In this document: positions 10,305-23,996 of the stretch, one piece after another
Layout of the letters: the number at the start of each line of letters is the position of its first letter
How positions within the stretch are numbered: the first letter of the stretch is position 1
DNA from: Brachypodius melanocephalos
Lineage: Eukaryota > Chordata > Aves > Passeriformes > Pycnonotidae
Assembly: GCA_013398615.1 (NCBI GenBank)
Contig: VZSR01003022.1
Location: 4,967,697-5,031,696, forward strand
DNA: 64,000 nt
Direction: 5' to 3'
Translations under genes and position numbers: made by a program
The notes under the pieces: generated by a model
Told to the model about the DNA's origin: nothing
The model's input: the letters and a program-made list of their open reading frames with translations, nothing else
Databases searched by the model: none

Positions 10305-13300
10305 CTGTTGGGAAGAGAGGCCTATGAGTGAGAGGTGCATTTGGAACAGCCCAGGACTGGCCAAAGCAGGACACGTGATGAGGAGGACAGGATATATCAC
10401 AGAAACAGGGAAGGCTGACAGGGAGTGCAAGAAGAAGGATGAGCTCATTTTCAAATTTTCCTTTCCTGGTTCCCTGAAGGCTTTTTTTACTTAAGATACT
10501 CTTGCTCAGGGAGATTCCAGGTCAGTTTAATGAAGTGTGTCTAATTGGTCACACAACATTTATGTGTTTATTGATGCAAGAGTTGGAAAAGCACCAAAAA
10601 TCACTCATGGGATCAAATATCCTGGGGCAAACAGCCAGTGTGGTTTAAATTCTAAATGTCAAACACTAAACATTCTGAGACATTGTTATACTTCCTTGCT
10701 GAAGAACAAGCCACCGAAAGGTAAGAAACCCCCGGAAATCTTTGGGCCATCACATCATAATTTTTTTGCAGTTCCTGCAGGAAGGGTGTGAACTACCTGA
10801 GTTGTCACACCCCCTAAAGCCCCTTGCCTGTGCCAAGTTTGGCATTTCATTGATTCTCAGTGAAAAGCCTGAAACAAAGTGAATTAACCATCAAAACGAA
10901 GCCATTTCACCAACCTGTTTTGCTGCCTGGGATCCAAATCTCTGCTCCTGCCAGGCTGAGAAGTTTCCCTGTTGCTGCAGCTTGGTCAGTTGAAGAATTT
11001 ATACCTGTTAGGACGTCTCTGTAATTTATACCATGTCTGGAGCTGACAGCAGGGCTTTGTGGGCTTCTCAGAGAAACTCACGTGATCCATTTTGTGCAAT
11101 AGCTGATTTTGGGGAAACTGGAAAGAGATGAAGAGATAAGGATTATTTACCTAGCAAGAGCATGAGTTGACAACACTCCTAAGCATGGCATGGACCGCTC
11201 AGTCACAGGGTCATGGTCACCACAGAACAAGGCCATCCCACCAAACCAATCTCCCTACATGCATGAGGTCTCTTCCCTTGAGAGGAGATGGTTTAGGTGA
11301 TGAACTTATCTTTGGCGATGATTTTGAGCTTGGCTTTCTGCATACTGGAGCACAGCAAACATTGTGCCCCACCCTGTGCTATTCAAATCAGTCCACTCCA
11401 TGCCTCGGAGGCTCTTGAGGAAAAGGAAGAAATTTGCATTTGTACCTGTTCAGTGCCACGGGTAACTCAATCCTTTCCCACCCATGGTGTCATCAACGAG
11501 GAAGGTGTAGAACTAGAGAAGGTCAGGATTTAGGGGCTGGAATTTGTGTTCTACTTTGCTGACGCACTGCCTTTGATTTTTCAGGGTGGGATCACCTTTC
11601 TCCGGACCTCAGGACCTTAACTCCTCTCCTTCCAAGGAGTAACCATGTCACAAACCACGGGGCAGATATGATTTAAACGTTTGTCTCGTAAGGGGACAGT
11701 TTCTGCTCAAGTTCCCTTTCACCCAGCTATGTTTTGTGGGGGACCTATAGGAGTCCCATGGCAGTTCTGGGTGGATGGGACAAGTTTTAGTCCTTGAAAT
11801 GCCTCTTTTGGACATGTCTCTGCTGCTTCCCCCTTCAGGGCAAGCACAGAGCTGGGGCCATTTGCTTTGTGTTTTCTCAGTCCCACTCCTGCCTGCTTGT
11901 GTCCTTCGTGCCGCACTGCAGGCACAACACCAAACTGAATTGTGTGGGATGGGGAAGGACAGCTCAGGATTCCCTGTAGAGCCCAGGGAAAGCTCCGTGT
12001 GTCCCTCCCCTGCTGCCACCAGCCGGCTGCCACCAGCTGCACCAGGTCTGCCGTGCCTGGCCTCTGCTGAGCCATAGGGATTCCTTTTGGGGTGAGTGGT
12101 TGATATTTTCTCAGTCTGCAGCCTTTCCCAGGGGAAGCCCAGGCCTCCCAGAAGGAAATCCGAGCTGATAATGATGTTTTGCAGAGGCCAGACTTTCAGA
12201 GGCCCCTCGGGCTAAACGTGTTGGTTTACCCTGCCTCTTCTGTCCTTACCAGCCAGCAACAGAGGAAAGAGTGTTCACTGCCTCGGGCAATGCTCCCAGT
12301 CCCCCCGGCAGCCATCGTAGGCGCAACAAATTTAATTAGTAACAACACAAGAATCATTAAATAATGTCGGTAATGAATTGCAGACATTATTGTGCTGCAT
12401 TTCACCTGCAAGGGTCCCAGCAACAAAAACCTCAGTGGCTACTACATCACATCAGGATTGCCCAGGGAGGCTGAGCTGGCGAAACGAACCTGTTGAGGTA
12501 AGCAAACCTCACAGGGAGCAGACCCTGATGCACTTCCAGGTGTCCCCGGGCAGCCGCGTCAGCCACCCAGGGATTAATCACTGCAGCTTGCGTGGGTGCA
12601 CCTGGCACTGCTTTAGGGCCACCCTCCTGTCTTGGGGCGTTTTCTTTCCTTACAAAAATAAGCTGCCTTTCTCACTGTTTTAGTTCCTCTCCGCTCATTG
12701 CCTTCCAAGCCCCGCTGATGCTGTCTTACAGTCTTTCCCCATTTTCCCACTCTCCTCCCATTTCTCACCCATCTGATGGCTCTGTTTTCACCCTCTTCAA
12801 ACCCTGTGCCTGTCCCAGAGCCATGGTGACACACACAGAGTCTGGCCCTGGAGATCTCCATTCCTAGAGTCAGGACATTACAGGTAAAATGAACAAGAGA
12901 GGAGCAGGAAATTCCTCGTCCATGTCAGCCTGTCCCAGGGAGTACAACCCACCGCCACCGATTCACGCTTGAGTGTAATATACTGGGACAGCTTCGTGCT
13001 TCGGTCAGCATCCAGGCTTGGCTCCATCTTTCCGACAGCAGAGGGTGCCCGGGAACCGGGATCGCTGTGCTGGAGACATCGCCTGGGGCTGTCCAGCTCC
13101 CCGAGGATCTCGCCCAGCCGGGAATTCTGTGTCAGCATAAAAGACACCAGAGGCCGGACACTGCACCCCTTGCACAAAGGGTCTGTTTTGGTTTTTTTTT
13201 AGTCTCCAGAGAGGGAAAAGAGATGAGGAAGGGAATGTTTCCAGCCCTTATGAGTTTCCTTGGTTTAACAGATTCCCGTTGCACAGTTTGTTGTGCAATT

Positions 13301-14086
13301 CCTTGGAAAGCAGAATTTTGTGGGTATAGGCAGGGTAGATGGGGAACAGGGATTGTGACTGGGTCTGCTGTTGTCTTCCTAGTGACACTAGGGAGACATA
13401 TAAATAAACAAATAAACAAACAAACAGATAAATAAAAAAGGGGGGTGGTTAATGAGGAAAAGCTGAGCTCTGAACACCCCTGGTATAACTTTGAAATCAG
13501 TCACCAAACTACTCTCAGCCAACTCCATACAGAGCAGGATTCTCCATCCAGGTCCCAGCTCCGACAGGGCTATGAGTGGAGGCCACGGGGGCTTGTGCTC
13601 CACCGACCCACTCTTTCTCCTCTGACTACTGCTGCCCCTTGCTTGAGATGGAATAGCTATGGAATAGGGGCATATTGGGTAGGATACTGTCCAAATACAA
13701 CAGGATACAACCCAGCAGCCTTTCTGACAGCCTGTCCTGCTCTGGAGACACGTAAACCTGGTGAATTGTTGCTGTGCGACCCCGTGCTGAGCCCAACAGA
13801 GCGATGCTGCTTAATTGGAGCTTTTAATGTGCCGTGGAGCTGGTGCGTGTTACAAGGAGCCGCCGGCGCCGGAGGATGCTTAGGACCCAGGGGAAGCGCT
13901 GTGGAGCCTGGCTGGCTGGGCTTGGAACGACTCCTGCCTCCCCGGCCAGGACTTCTCAGGTGTCCTTCTACACGGAGCCGTGCGAGGCGAGCGGGGCCCT
14001 TCCGGCAGCTGCCCCTGCCCCACGTCCGTGCCCATGCTCGGGACTCCCTGGGCACCCATGTGCCGGCCCGGGGACCCCTTTGCACC
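10305..14086. other. Head-to-head OTOP2-USH1G intergenic region
   Basis: About 3.8 kb separates the divergent OTOP2 and USH1G start codons, so promoters of both genes, and any shared control elements, should lie here. GC content rises toward USH1G, and the last 250 bases before its ATG are CpG-rich, consistent with its promoter and 5' UTR. A CATAAAAG sequence near 13136 is a weak TATA-like candidate. The segment around 12300-12420 is AT-rich with homeobox-type TAATTA/ATTA cores in otherwise GC-rich sequence. I see no coding exon. Confidence 0.55.
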
Positions 14087-17000
14087 ATGAATGACCAGTA
14101 CCACCGAGCCGCCCGGGACGGCTACCTGGACCTGCTGAAGGAAGCCACCAAGAAGGACCTGAACTCGCCAGACGAGGATGGCATGACCCCGACCCTATGG
14201 GCCGCCTACCACGGCAACCTGGACGCCCTGCGGCTCATTGTCAGCAGAGGGTGAGTGCTGGCCAGGGCACGGTGCTGGTCTGTGGGACAGAGTAGCTGGC
14301 ACCCTCTTCTTCCCCCTTCCTTGTTTGCAGGTCAGTGTGCCCCACAAAATTATGACTTCTGTCCATAAGACCCCTACTCCTGTCCTCCCTGCTGTTACTT
14401 TTCTTTGCTTGTGGTACTTTGAATCTAATCCAACACTACCGATAACTGCTCTGTGTTTTCCCAGCTGCTCTGACCCTGTAAGTGCTCCTGCCCCCAGCCT
14501 GCTTGCAACACCCTGGGTAGGGATGAGTTCCCCTTTCCAAGTGCTTTGTGATCTTTTAAAGGCCCTGTTGTGTTGCTGACATGAAAAAAGCCCTTTTAAG
14601 TGAGGGGGCAGAGGAAATAACTGCTCCCTCAGTCCCAAGAATGCTCGCAGAGGGAGGTGTGCAGTGCCAGCTGGCAGTGGGTGCCACTTGTCTGTTTTAC
14701 CCAAAGCAAGGTCTCAGCATGTGACCCCTGGGCAGCTTGTTGTACACTTGGAGCCTGGGAAATTCAGGTTTTTCAAAAGCAGATTTCTTTAAGCCCAGTC
14801 TCCTCCTCAGGAGGGCCTGCTCCATACTGGTCTGTCTCTCTGTACCTCACCCTGGGCTGCCAAATCTTAAGAGTTTATGGCTCCCTAAATGTGGATGTGG
14901 TGGAGAGGTGGGAGTGAGATTAAGGGGATTTGTCAGACTGGAGGGATCTACACCTTGGTGTTGGGGGAACAACACAAGGTCTATGCTAAAGCAAGATCCG
15001 CCATTCCTAGATCCCTCTTGGGCAGTCTGTGACTCTCCAGTTCTTACTAACACCCCAAAGACACATCCCAGTGCTTCCTTCTGCTCCAGTAGCTCTTCTG
15101 AGCACCTCATCTAAAGCCATCCAAGCTGGAATGGTTTCTGCCTTGTGTTGAGAGATTGGTGATGCTGATTTCTATTTATGTCTTTCTAATATTGAGGGAT
15201 GGTACTGAGGTCAGCAGCCTGGATGGACATCAGCCCTCCTTGGAAGGGCTTTACTTCTCCACATTGGGCTTGGTGGGACTGTCAGCTCCCATGCAGGGAT
15301 TTTTTTGTCCATCCTGGGCTGTGTTAGCAGCCCTTGTACCTGACTAGCCACATCTCCACTGCACCTATTCCTGTGCTCTTGCCATCCCCGATACTCTGGT
15401 TTGCTTGTGCAAAACATTCAGCCAGTACCTCAGCTGTGCTAACAGGCAGAGCTCCTCCATCCATTGTTGTCCTTTCATTGTAAATAATTTCCTTTCAGAT
15501 CCTGAACTGAAAGCTGTGTACAGAGTGGCTTTGAGAAGTCCTTGAGCACCTGATGCAGTAGGAGTGTGTTCAGGAAAAGAGTATTTCTGAGTCTGGAAGG
15601 GAGAGAGCAAGACAGTGCTTCGAGTGGGGCATCCTGAGATGGTCCTGGGCTGAGAGCCCTGTGATGCTTTCCTAGGTGGGGCTCTGTGACTCCCTGTGTA
15701 CCTCCCAGGAAAGACTGTGCCCAGCAAAAACCTGTCCAGAGCTCCTGTCAGGACAGGAATTGCTAGCTAGGGCCAGAGAGACATGGAAGGAATGCTCAGG
15801 GGATGAGACCCTGAAGTTAACAATGGTTCCAAAGACTCTTTGATGTCCAAAAAGTCAATCTGGAAGTGGTGGATGCTCCTCCAGAAAGGCAAAGCCTTTT
15901 GGACTGACTATATATCTCTTTATATCACTGTATCTCCTCATATTGCTCATCTCCATCACAGGGCACCCTGCAGCACCACTGCCTGCCAAGCCAACCCCCA
16001 CCCAAACCAGCAGTTTCTGCCTCTCCACAAAGCCCAAGGCTGCTTTTATAAACTCACATTGGATTAAAAGGTCCTTGTGGGCTCAAATCCTGTTCGAGTG
16101 CAACTCGGCTGCTGTTTAATTAACAACCTAATATACATTTGTTCCTGACAAGGAAAATAGCTTGGCAAAAGCCCAGTGCCCTTTACATGATGGATGGTGG
16201 AGCAAGGTGTGTGGCTGTGAGACTGCAGGATGTGTTTGCATTTGTGCATTCATCTCCATGTGTCAGATCCTTGCCCAGGGCCACAGAGAGACCAGCAAAG
16301 TGATTGGCATGGAGGTAGGCACACCCCTGCTCCTTGGAGCTGGCTTTGGGTCTGTGAGAGGCAGGAAAGCCCCAGCCTGGGGACAAGGGTGCCAGAGAGG
16401 GGGAATTGTGCAAGACCCAGGAGAGCCTGAGGGCAGACCATGTAATTTTCTGGCAGTGCCCAGGATGATGTACCACAGTATTTAAGCCTTGTTCAGAGAT
16501 GCAACTTAATGCTGTGTTATATATTGTTACTATTACACCTGCACTATAACCACTGTGAGGCAAGAGGGAGGACCCCTGAGTATTTCGAAGTATCCTAAAA
16601 TGTCAGGGAATTGCTCTCTGGCCTCTGCTGCCAAAATATTCCTCCTTTGGCTCAGAGAGCCTTGCACCACGAGACAGGAAGAGTGAGACTATGGCATGGA
16701 GCAGTGTCTGGGGGAGTAGAGGCTTTGGGACTGGGGTGGCTCCATGCAGGGATGGGGTGGGAGGCATCTTCAGGGTCTGAGGGGGATAGTGAGCCTCCAT
16801 CTGGGTTGCATGGGAATGTCAGAGCACAGAGGGTGATGGGGGAGTCCTGGGGCAGAAGGAAACACCAAAATCTCCTTGCCAGTGCTGGGCAGTGGCACCA
16901 GTGCCAAAACAAGCCAGGACATTGAGTACTAGGGCCAGGCTGTTATGAAATGCCCTAGTGAGGGTGGTCAGAGAAACCCTAAGAGAGCAGGGCTACGGGA

Positions 17001-20000
17001 GGAGGCTCCTGGGGGCCAAAATCATGGCACTAATGGTCATGCTAGGCTGATGGACACATCTAGGCTCTGCCATCAGTGAAGGAGCCTCATCCATATGTGT
17101 TCAGCAGATTGTGGTGTCAGGCTGAAATAAGAAGGAGCAAAGAAATTCTTTGGTAGATCCCTGAGAGAAGCTTGTTGCCCCAACCCACGTGGGAGGTGTA
17201 ACAAAGCAGGATTATTGCACTGCCCTCACCAGCTGGTGACGTGTCTGTGCCTCTGTGCCCCCTTTGCAACGAATGGAGAGAGGGTTTGGGATGGAGGGAT
17301 CAGCAGTGGCTCATCCTTCTTGTTTGCCACACAAAAAGCCTTTTTCTTCCTCCTGACTGGGCTCCAGTGAGGAAAACAAACTCAATTAACATGATGGCTG
17401 GGAAGAGGCAGGCAAGCTGGCATTTAGCATTGCAGCTTTTCAGACACAGTAATTCTTCAGTGTGGTTTGTTAGGCACTGCTGTGGCAGTGGTGGGCACCA
17501 GTCCAGCTCCAGTTACAGGCAGGCCTGGGGGCCTTGGCAGGGATCAGGCAGGGCTTCCTTAGAGCAGACAGCAGGAGAAGTGAGGATGTGTCTGCAGGTC
17601 CTCACTCAGCTTTGTCACCCAGCAGAGCTGGTCCTCATCTTCCCTTCTTACAAAAGCAAGGGGCACAGATACTTTGGATGTCAGTGGCAGAGGGGACAAG
17701 TGGCTCAGCCGTGGCTTGGGGGTGACGGTGGCTCCTGACATCAGCCAGGCTGCTCGAGGGCATCACATCACCCCAGCTGAGGCAGGGTTGCTGCAGTGGA
17801 GGTTGCAGCAAAGGCACGTGAAGGTGATGTGCATCCTCTGCACGCCACAGGGCTGGAGGCCACGTGGGAGCTTGGGCAGCCTGGCTGTGTTGGTGGGGAC
17901 CTTCCCTGGGTGATGACCTGCCGGGAAGGTGAAGGAGCAGGGTGGGGCACTGTTGCAGCTTCGTGGCTTCCGGCACCTGAGCTGTCTGCTGGGAATGAGG
18001 GTGAGCCCTGAGCACGGTGAGGTGCTGAACCAGGAGACATGGCCTCGGGCACTGCTCCAGCATGAACAGTCACCTGGCACAGGAGCTGCCAGCCCAGCTT
18101 TCTGCTGGGACAGTAGGCAGAGAGCCCTGGCATGACCCTCATCTACAGCATCTCTGCTGGATTTCTGGGGATTTGAACCTGGAGGACAGCTGAATCCTTG
18201 GGCTACCACCACCTGGGGAAAACTTGGTATGCAGGACCCAAAGCTCTGCTCTGAGCCCAAACCCTCATCTTTTGTGCTCTTTTCTAGGCTTTTTTTGGGT
18301 CATTGCCCTGACTGACTATGCTGAAGGTAGTGAGGATTGTTCCTCAAGCCATATATTTTTTTTTTTTCACTCTTCCTCTATCCAAAACCATTTTATGGGA
18401 GTAGGGACACTCTGCACCCAGCTGGTGGCTGGTCTGAGGGCCCGATTCCTCACACACACCCATGAGCCAAGGATGAGCCAGCCCTTTGCTATCGGAGGAA
18501 CTTCACACATGCAGCCAGGGAAGAACATATGTAAGTGCCACTGGATTTCCCAGCTAATTGGGATCCTATGGGAGAAGCAGAGGGGAAAAACCAGCAGGAA
18601 GGGAGTGAGCGTGCATGTCATGGTGCAAACACAGTGACTCAAGAGATGTACATGTCCACCTAAGGGGCCCAATTAACAGTGTTTTAATAATGATTATTAC
18701 AGGACTTGACTAAGTGCTCAAAAATGCTTTGAAGCTGAGAAGTGCTGCACTTTACACCTGTTATTAAAATATGTTCCCGCTTAGTGGACCCTGCAGTCAG
18801 CATCTCCTCATGTGCAGCACCCCGGAGGTGAAGTTTTGCTCAGACAGACACCTGCCAGATGGAGGACCTCATGTTTATTATCTGAGTTGAATCAAACATC
18901 TCTACTTTACAAGTCACTGTTCTTTCCTTCTGATGCATTTTTAGTGCCTGTGGTAGACATTTGTAGGGCAGAGGGCCTGAGATATCTCATTTTGCTCTAA
19001 TGCTCTTTTTTCTAGACAGTGGAAATCACCAGGGAAAGATGGTTTTGATGTTCTTTCCCCTCACTCTCTGAGGAAAGTAAACCTTCACATATGAAACCCT
19101 CAAGTCCTTCCTGGCTTTGCCCTCTGCCCCCTGAACTAGACAGACCAGAGAACAGGCTCCAAAAGGTACTTGATGGATTGAGCATCCACACTTTTGGTTT
19201 AAGGGAGCAAGACTGTTTCCAGTGAGTCCACTTCTCAGTCACTGTCTACATCATCAGTCCACACACACATTGGGACCCTCAGGGTGCCCTGGTTCCCCTG
19301 CCCACACGTGCCAGGCACACAAGTGCCCTTTCAGAGCACACAAAACAAACCATCAGCCCTTCACACACCGGAGTCTCCCCAGCAGCACCAGCAGTTCCAT
19401 GTGGAACAGGCTCACTGGCTCTTTAAATCCAGCTCCATCAATAATTTACACCTATCTTGCAACTCATCAAATATTTATCTTCCCCATGCATTTCCCAGCC
19501 TGGACATGTCACTACGAGGGTAGAGGCAAGGGCTGGGGAGTTACTGCTCCTGGAAACTCAGCATTGCCAGATCCCTTCTCTCCTTCTCTTGGCTTCATGG
19601 CTCCTCAACCCTGTGATCTCCTGCCTTCCTCCTCCTCATCACCCATTTTTGGAACCTTTTTCTCCTTCTATGAGAGATATCAAAGGCTCTGGCTCAGAAG
19701 TTCTGAAGAATTTGTGGGGTTTTTTTCCCTTACAGAATTTCAAACCTTTTGATTAACTTACTGAATTTGCCAATGAACTCAAGGTTGTATTTACTATGTT
19801 TCTGTAAATTTAGTGAAAACATGTTTATGATGGAGATGCTGTTCATGCTCCCACAGAGAAAGCTGAGTGCACCTCATAGCAACTTTCAGGGAGTGAAGTT
19901 ATGAAGTTCATGTTCTGAGTGCAAATAATCTCCACCTTAATCTCTGGACAGGCTTTACTGCTTCGTTAAAGCCTGAGGATTGCAAAATTGGCACTACAGT

Positions 20001-23000
20001 GACTGGGCAATTCCTCTCTGTCTCTGCTGTCCCTTGGACAGTGTTCCAAGCAGGCAATAGGGTCCCTGTGTAGGGATGAATGTGCTGGATGAGGCTGTTT
20101 CTGGGGTTTGTGTATTGGCACAAAGTGATGAAGGTGCAAAGCAGCAGGGCAAAGAAGTCCCTCTGCTCCTGTGATCTCCTGCTCTTTCCCTGAAGTTGTT
20201 TTTGGACTCTTTGAAGTCAGACAAACCATAGCTCAGAGCATGTGGGATTTGGGATAGGGTTCTGGGCTCTGCTGCTCGCAGCTCTGGTCAATGCAGACCC
20301 TAAAGCAGCAAGGAGTTAAGACCTTGATGAAGGTCTCAGGTGCATTTAAGGAGTTGGACCTGATGATCCCTGATGGGCCACTTTCAACTCTCTATATTCT
20401 GTGATTTCCTTTCCAAACTCCTGGTGTCACCATGGACTGGAGCTGAGGTCTGTGTGGAGGAGGAACAGTGCTGGGTTCCTCTGGAACTCACTGAAAGGGT
20501 GGTGTGGGAACAGGCAGGAGCTGTGCTGAGCCAGAGCTCTGCCAAAGCCCTGCTGCCCACGAGGAATTGCTCCCGAGGGTGGTGGAGCTACCCAGCCTTA
20601 ATAAAAGGCTTTGCCATATCCATGTGCATGGAGGGAGAGCGCCCTGTTGACAGATACTGCTGCTGGCTGAATATCATTAGCACACATGCTTGGGAGAGGG
20701 CTGGTGCCAGCACGGGTGTGAACTCTCTCTCGTTTCACCTGAGCACAAATACAGAGGAATGTCAGGAGGACAGACTTCCCTTAAATCCCAGGTTTGTGTT
20801 TGTCCTGGCACAGGAGGCAGGAGATGCAGGCAAGTAGTTGTGTCCTGCCAGCAGCTTGCTGGGGCAGGGGCTGGCATGGTGCAAATGGAGATGCTACTGG
20901 CAGTGTCCAGATCTTGAGGACTGCAGAAACCTAATCTCCAGTTTCTCTGAAACTGGATTCTCAGGATGTGCTAATACCAACATGCTTCCAGCCGTGCTAT
21001 CGAGACCAAACACGGTACAGCAAAATCCTCCACAAAACCCCAATGCCAAGGCCAATGACAGCAGTCACTGTTACTCTCTCCTGCCAACATTCCCCTTTGT
21101 GCCGCAGATTTCCCCAGGTGCCACAGAACAGGTGCATGAGAAGGCAGCGGGGAGGTTTCAGAACCATTACTGAGGATGGTTGTTTCATGGTGGGATCCCA
21201 AGGTGTCCAACCCAGGACGTGGCAAACACAGAGGCATTTTGGCATGCCACCCCACAGAGTCTGAATGAAGCCAAGACCTGAAGGCAGAACCTGACTAGAA
21301 TTTAATGGGATAATTGAAATTTGAAATTTTATAACAAGCTTAAGGTCTGAGCCGGAATCAGACCCGTATCTCAGTTCTGGACTATTCAGAACCTAGCTTG
21401 CCTTTCTCCAGAAGTTGGTTTGGTGTGGGAACACGTTTTTCTTGAGACCTAAATTCAAGTCATCTTGCCACAGACTTGCATGTGGGGCACGTGATTCCAC
21501 ATCCAAAGTACACCCCACCAGAAGACCTCTTTAAAATTAAATTGCAGGAACCAGAGGTGCATAGCTTGATATTTCAAGGACTTAACAGTTCATGGTGCTG
21601 ATTTGCACCTGCACAGCTGGGAATATCTCAGCGGACTATTTCATCAATCCCTGCATGCTAACCAGTTTTTTTTCTTGCTGCCTAGGGGTGATCCAGACAA
21701 ATGTGACATCTGGGGGAACACCCCCCTCCACCTGGCAGCAGCCAATGGCCACCTGAACTGCCTCTCCTTCCTCATCTCCTTTGGGGCCAACATCTGGTGC
21801 CTGGACAATGACTACCACACCCCACTGGACATGGCAGCCATGAAGGGGCACATGGAGTGTGTGCGGTACCTGGACTCGATTGCTGCCAAGCAGAGCAGCC
21901 TCAACCCCAAGCTGGTGAGCAAACTGAAGGACAAGGCCTTTCGGGATGCAGAGAGGAGGATTAAAGACTGCGTGAAGCTGCAGAAGAAGCACCACGAAAG
22001 GATGGAGAAACGATACAGAAAGGAGATGTCAGATAATTCAGATACCATGAGCTTTTCCAGCTATTCAAGCAGCACCTTAAGCAAGAAGTTTCAGCACATG
22101 TCTATGGTGACTTCCTTGCCATACTCACAAGCCACCATCCATGGCACAGCCAAGGGAAAGACGAAAATACAAAAGAAATTAGAGAAGAAGAAGCAGGTGG
22201 ACGGGACATTCAAGATCTATGAGGATGGGAGGAAAAGCGTGCGGTCTCTGTCTGGTCTGCAGCTGGGCAATGACGTCATGTTTGTGAAGCAGGGCACGTA
22301 CGCCAGCCCCAAGGAGTGGACTCGCCGCAATATCCGAGACATGTTCCTCACGGATGACGACACTGTCTCCCGTGCCATAAGCGACCCAGGTTTGCACATG
22401 GACTCGGCCCACTCGGAGGTCAGCACTGACTCTGGACACGACTCCCTGTTCAACCGCCCCGGGCTGGGCACCATGGTGTTCCGGCGCAACTACGTCAGCA
22501 GCGGACTCTTTGGGATCGGCCGGGAGGATGGGGGTGCGCTGGGGGAGGACAGCGCCGACGGGATGGGCGTCAAACTGCGCAGCCGCCTGCAGCGCTCGCC
22601 AAGTCTCAACGACAGCATTGGCAGTGCCAACAGCCTGCAGGAGAGGAACGCGGAGGAGCTGCCCTGGGATGAGGTGGAGCTGGGCTTAGACGATGACGAT
22701 GAACCAGACACCAGCCCCTTGGAAACTTTCCTGGCTTCCTTGCACGTGTTTGAGTTCATCTCCATCCTGAAGAAGGAAAAGATTGACTTGGAAGCCCTCA
22801 TGCTGTGTTCAGACAATGACCTGAAGAGCATCAATATCCCTTTGGGCCCTAGGAAAAAGATTGTGGATGCCATCCAGAGGAGACGACAAACGCTGGAGAA
22901 GCCAGATGTCATTGTAGACACTGAACTGTAAGTAGGAGATGGGATGTCTGAGAGGTTAAACCCTTCAGCAGATGGAGATGTGGATAATGTAAGGTCTTTT

Positions 23001-23630
23001 CAACCTCTTTGGAAGAGTAGGAGTCCAGGTAACCTCAGCACTTCTGTGTGTGGGCAAATTCCTGCTTGTGTGGAAAGGATGAGAGTTTGGAGAGGTGGCA
23101 ATAGTGTTAGTTCATTACTCAACAACCTTAATGCAGCTGGGCAGGATGTGAAGCCCTTGTTTCATTTCATAACCCATTTAAATGCAGACTGCTCTGTGGT
23201 CTGATGGTTCTCAGTCCATGCAGCTGAGATTTTCAACCACATTCAGGCTTGTCTTGACTCTTCACCTTTTGAAGACATTAGGAAATCAACCACAATTCCT
23301 AGTGGCAGCAAGCTGATGGCAGTGCCCAGTGGCATCAAGAATCCTTCCCCAAATGCTTGAGATCTTACTCAGGCCTCTGGAGATTGCATATCTGGGTTGG
23401 AGTTGTTGCTGTTTTATGATGTTTCCAGGGTTTGGTTGGTAGGGCTAAAGGACTGTGTACCTGTCAGAGAGGTGAAGGGAAGGCCACATGCTCTGAAAAC
23501 CCCAATTCACTGTGTTATTTGGGCTTCCAAGCCTTCAGAGATCTGTGTGCTGCTTTTACAGCCTTTCAGTACAGCTTGTTCTTGGATCCTAAGGGTGTTG
23601 ATAGATTTTTCTCTTTCCCTTTGCAGATAG
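14087..23630 (+). CDS. USH1G: Usher syndrome 1G protein (Sans)
   Basis: Three exons: 14087-14250, 21686-22927 and 23627-23630 (then 3' UTR), 1410 nt in total, 469 residues (human 461). Sans is a scaffold in hair-cell stereocilia tip links and photoreceptors that binds harmonin and myosin VIIA. Three ankyrin repeats lie near residues 31-59, 64-93 and 97-126. A basic, Ser-rich central region follows, then a SAM domain near 396-457. The protein ends DTEL (466-469), the class I PDZ-binding tail known in this family. The start MNDQYHRAARDGYL matches the mammalian N terminus almost exactly. Exon 2 ends GAACT before GTAAGT, and exon 3 begins ATAG after a TTTGCAG acceptor, so splicing gives Leu then stop. 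If the intron is retained the codon reads CTG TAA, which is also Leu then stop. The frame is intact and recognition is secure; only the exon 3 junction is inferred. Confidence 0.96.
14251..21685. other. USH1G intron 1
   Basis: The 7.4-kb first intron opens with GTGAGT and closes with a T-rich tract and TAG. I found no coding exon inside it on either strand. It contains a CR1-like fragment, T runs near 18356, and AT-rich patches near 16100-16150 and 18660-18790. These patches hold ATTA/TAAT cores and could be conserved regulatory elements, but I cannot test that from one sequence. Confidence 0.7.
20350..20407 (+). mobile_element. CR1 LINE 3'-end fragment
   Basis: The sequence reads gagttggacctgatgatccc and then ...ttcaactctctatattctgtga. 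This is the typical avian CR1 3' terminus, where GAGTTGGACT(T)GATGATCC leads to TTCCAACTC and an ATTCTATGA-type tail. Related but less certain sequence extends left to about 20270. CR1 is the dominant LINE of birds and other reptiles, so this is the main clue to the host lineage. Confidence 0.75.
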
Positions 23631-23990
23631 CAGCAGCATTTTTTTTTTAATGCTCAAGAAAAAAACCCAGTTCTAAGTTGCCAGAAAACACAAGCCAGAG
23701 ACTCCCTTCCTGGGGCAGCTGAAAGCTACAGCCATCCCCACCAGTCCCATGGGACTGCTTCCTCGCTCTGCTCCCTGTCTGTGCGATGTTCCTGGGCAGT
23801 TCCTGGAGGAACGACAGCCAAGATTGGACCAGGCAGCTCCAACCTGCCAGCCTTCAAGGGACCATGGTCTCCCACTTGCTGGAGGAAGGAGTGAGCTGCA
23901 CAGATGGCTGGGACACTGCTGTCACAGGCTGTGAGACCACACCAAGCCATGAACAGAAGGAGTTAATGTGATATTTTCAAAGGGACCCAA

Positions 23991-23996
23991 AATAAA
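23991..23996 (+). terminator. Candidate USH1G poly(A) signal
   Basis: AATAAA lies about 360 bases after the USH1G exon 3 stop. The sequence that follows about 30 bases later is G/T-rich (tgttttgcggtttgggcttg), as expected for a cleavage-factor binding region. No other canonical hexamer occurs between the stop and this site. Confidence 0.6.

Noticed and set aside
9589..10494. 301-codon open stretch on the plus strand opposite OTOP2 exon 1
   Set aside because: It overlaps a verified OTOP2 exon on the other strand and runs across its splice sites; Ser/Gly-rich composition follows from GC-rich sequence.
16080..16125. TGTTCGAGTGCAA, resembling a tRNA T-loop
   Set aside because: No acceptor stem, D-arm or anticodon arm can be paired around it.
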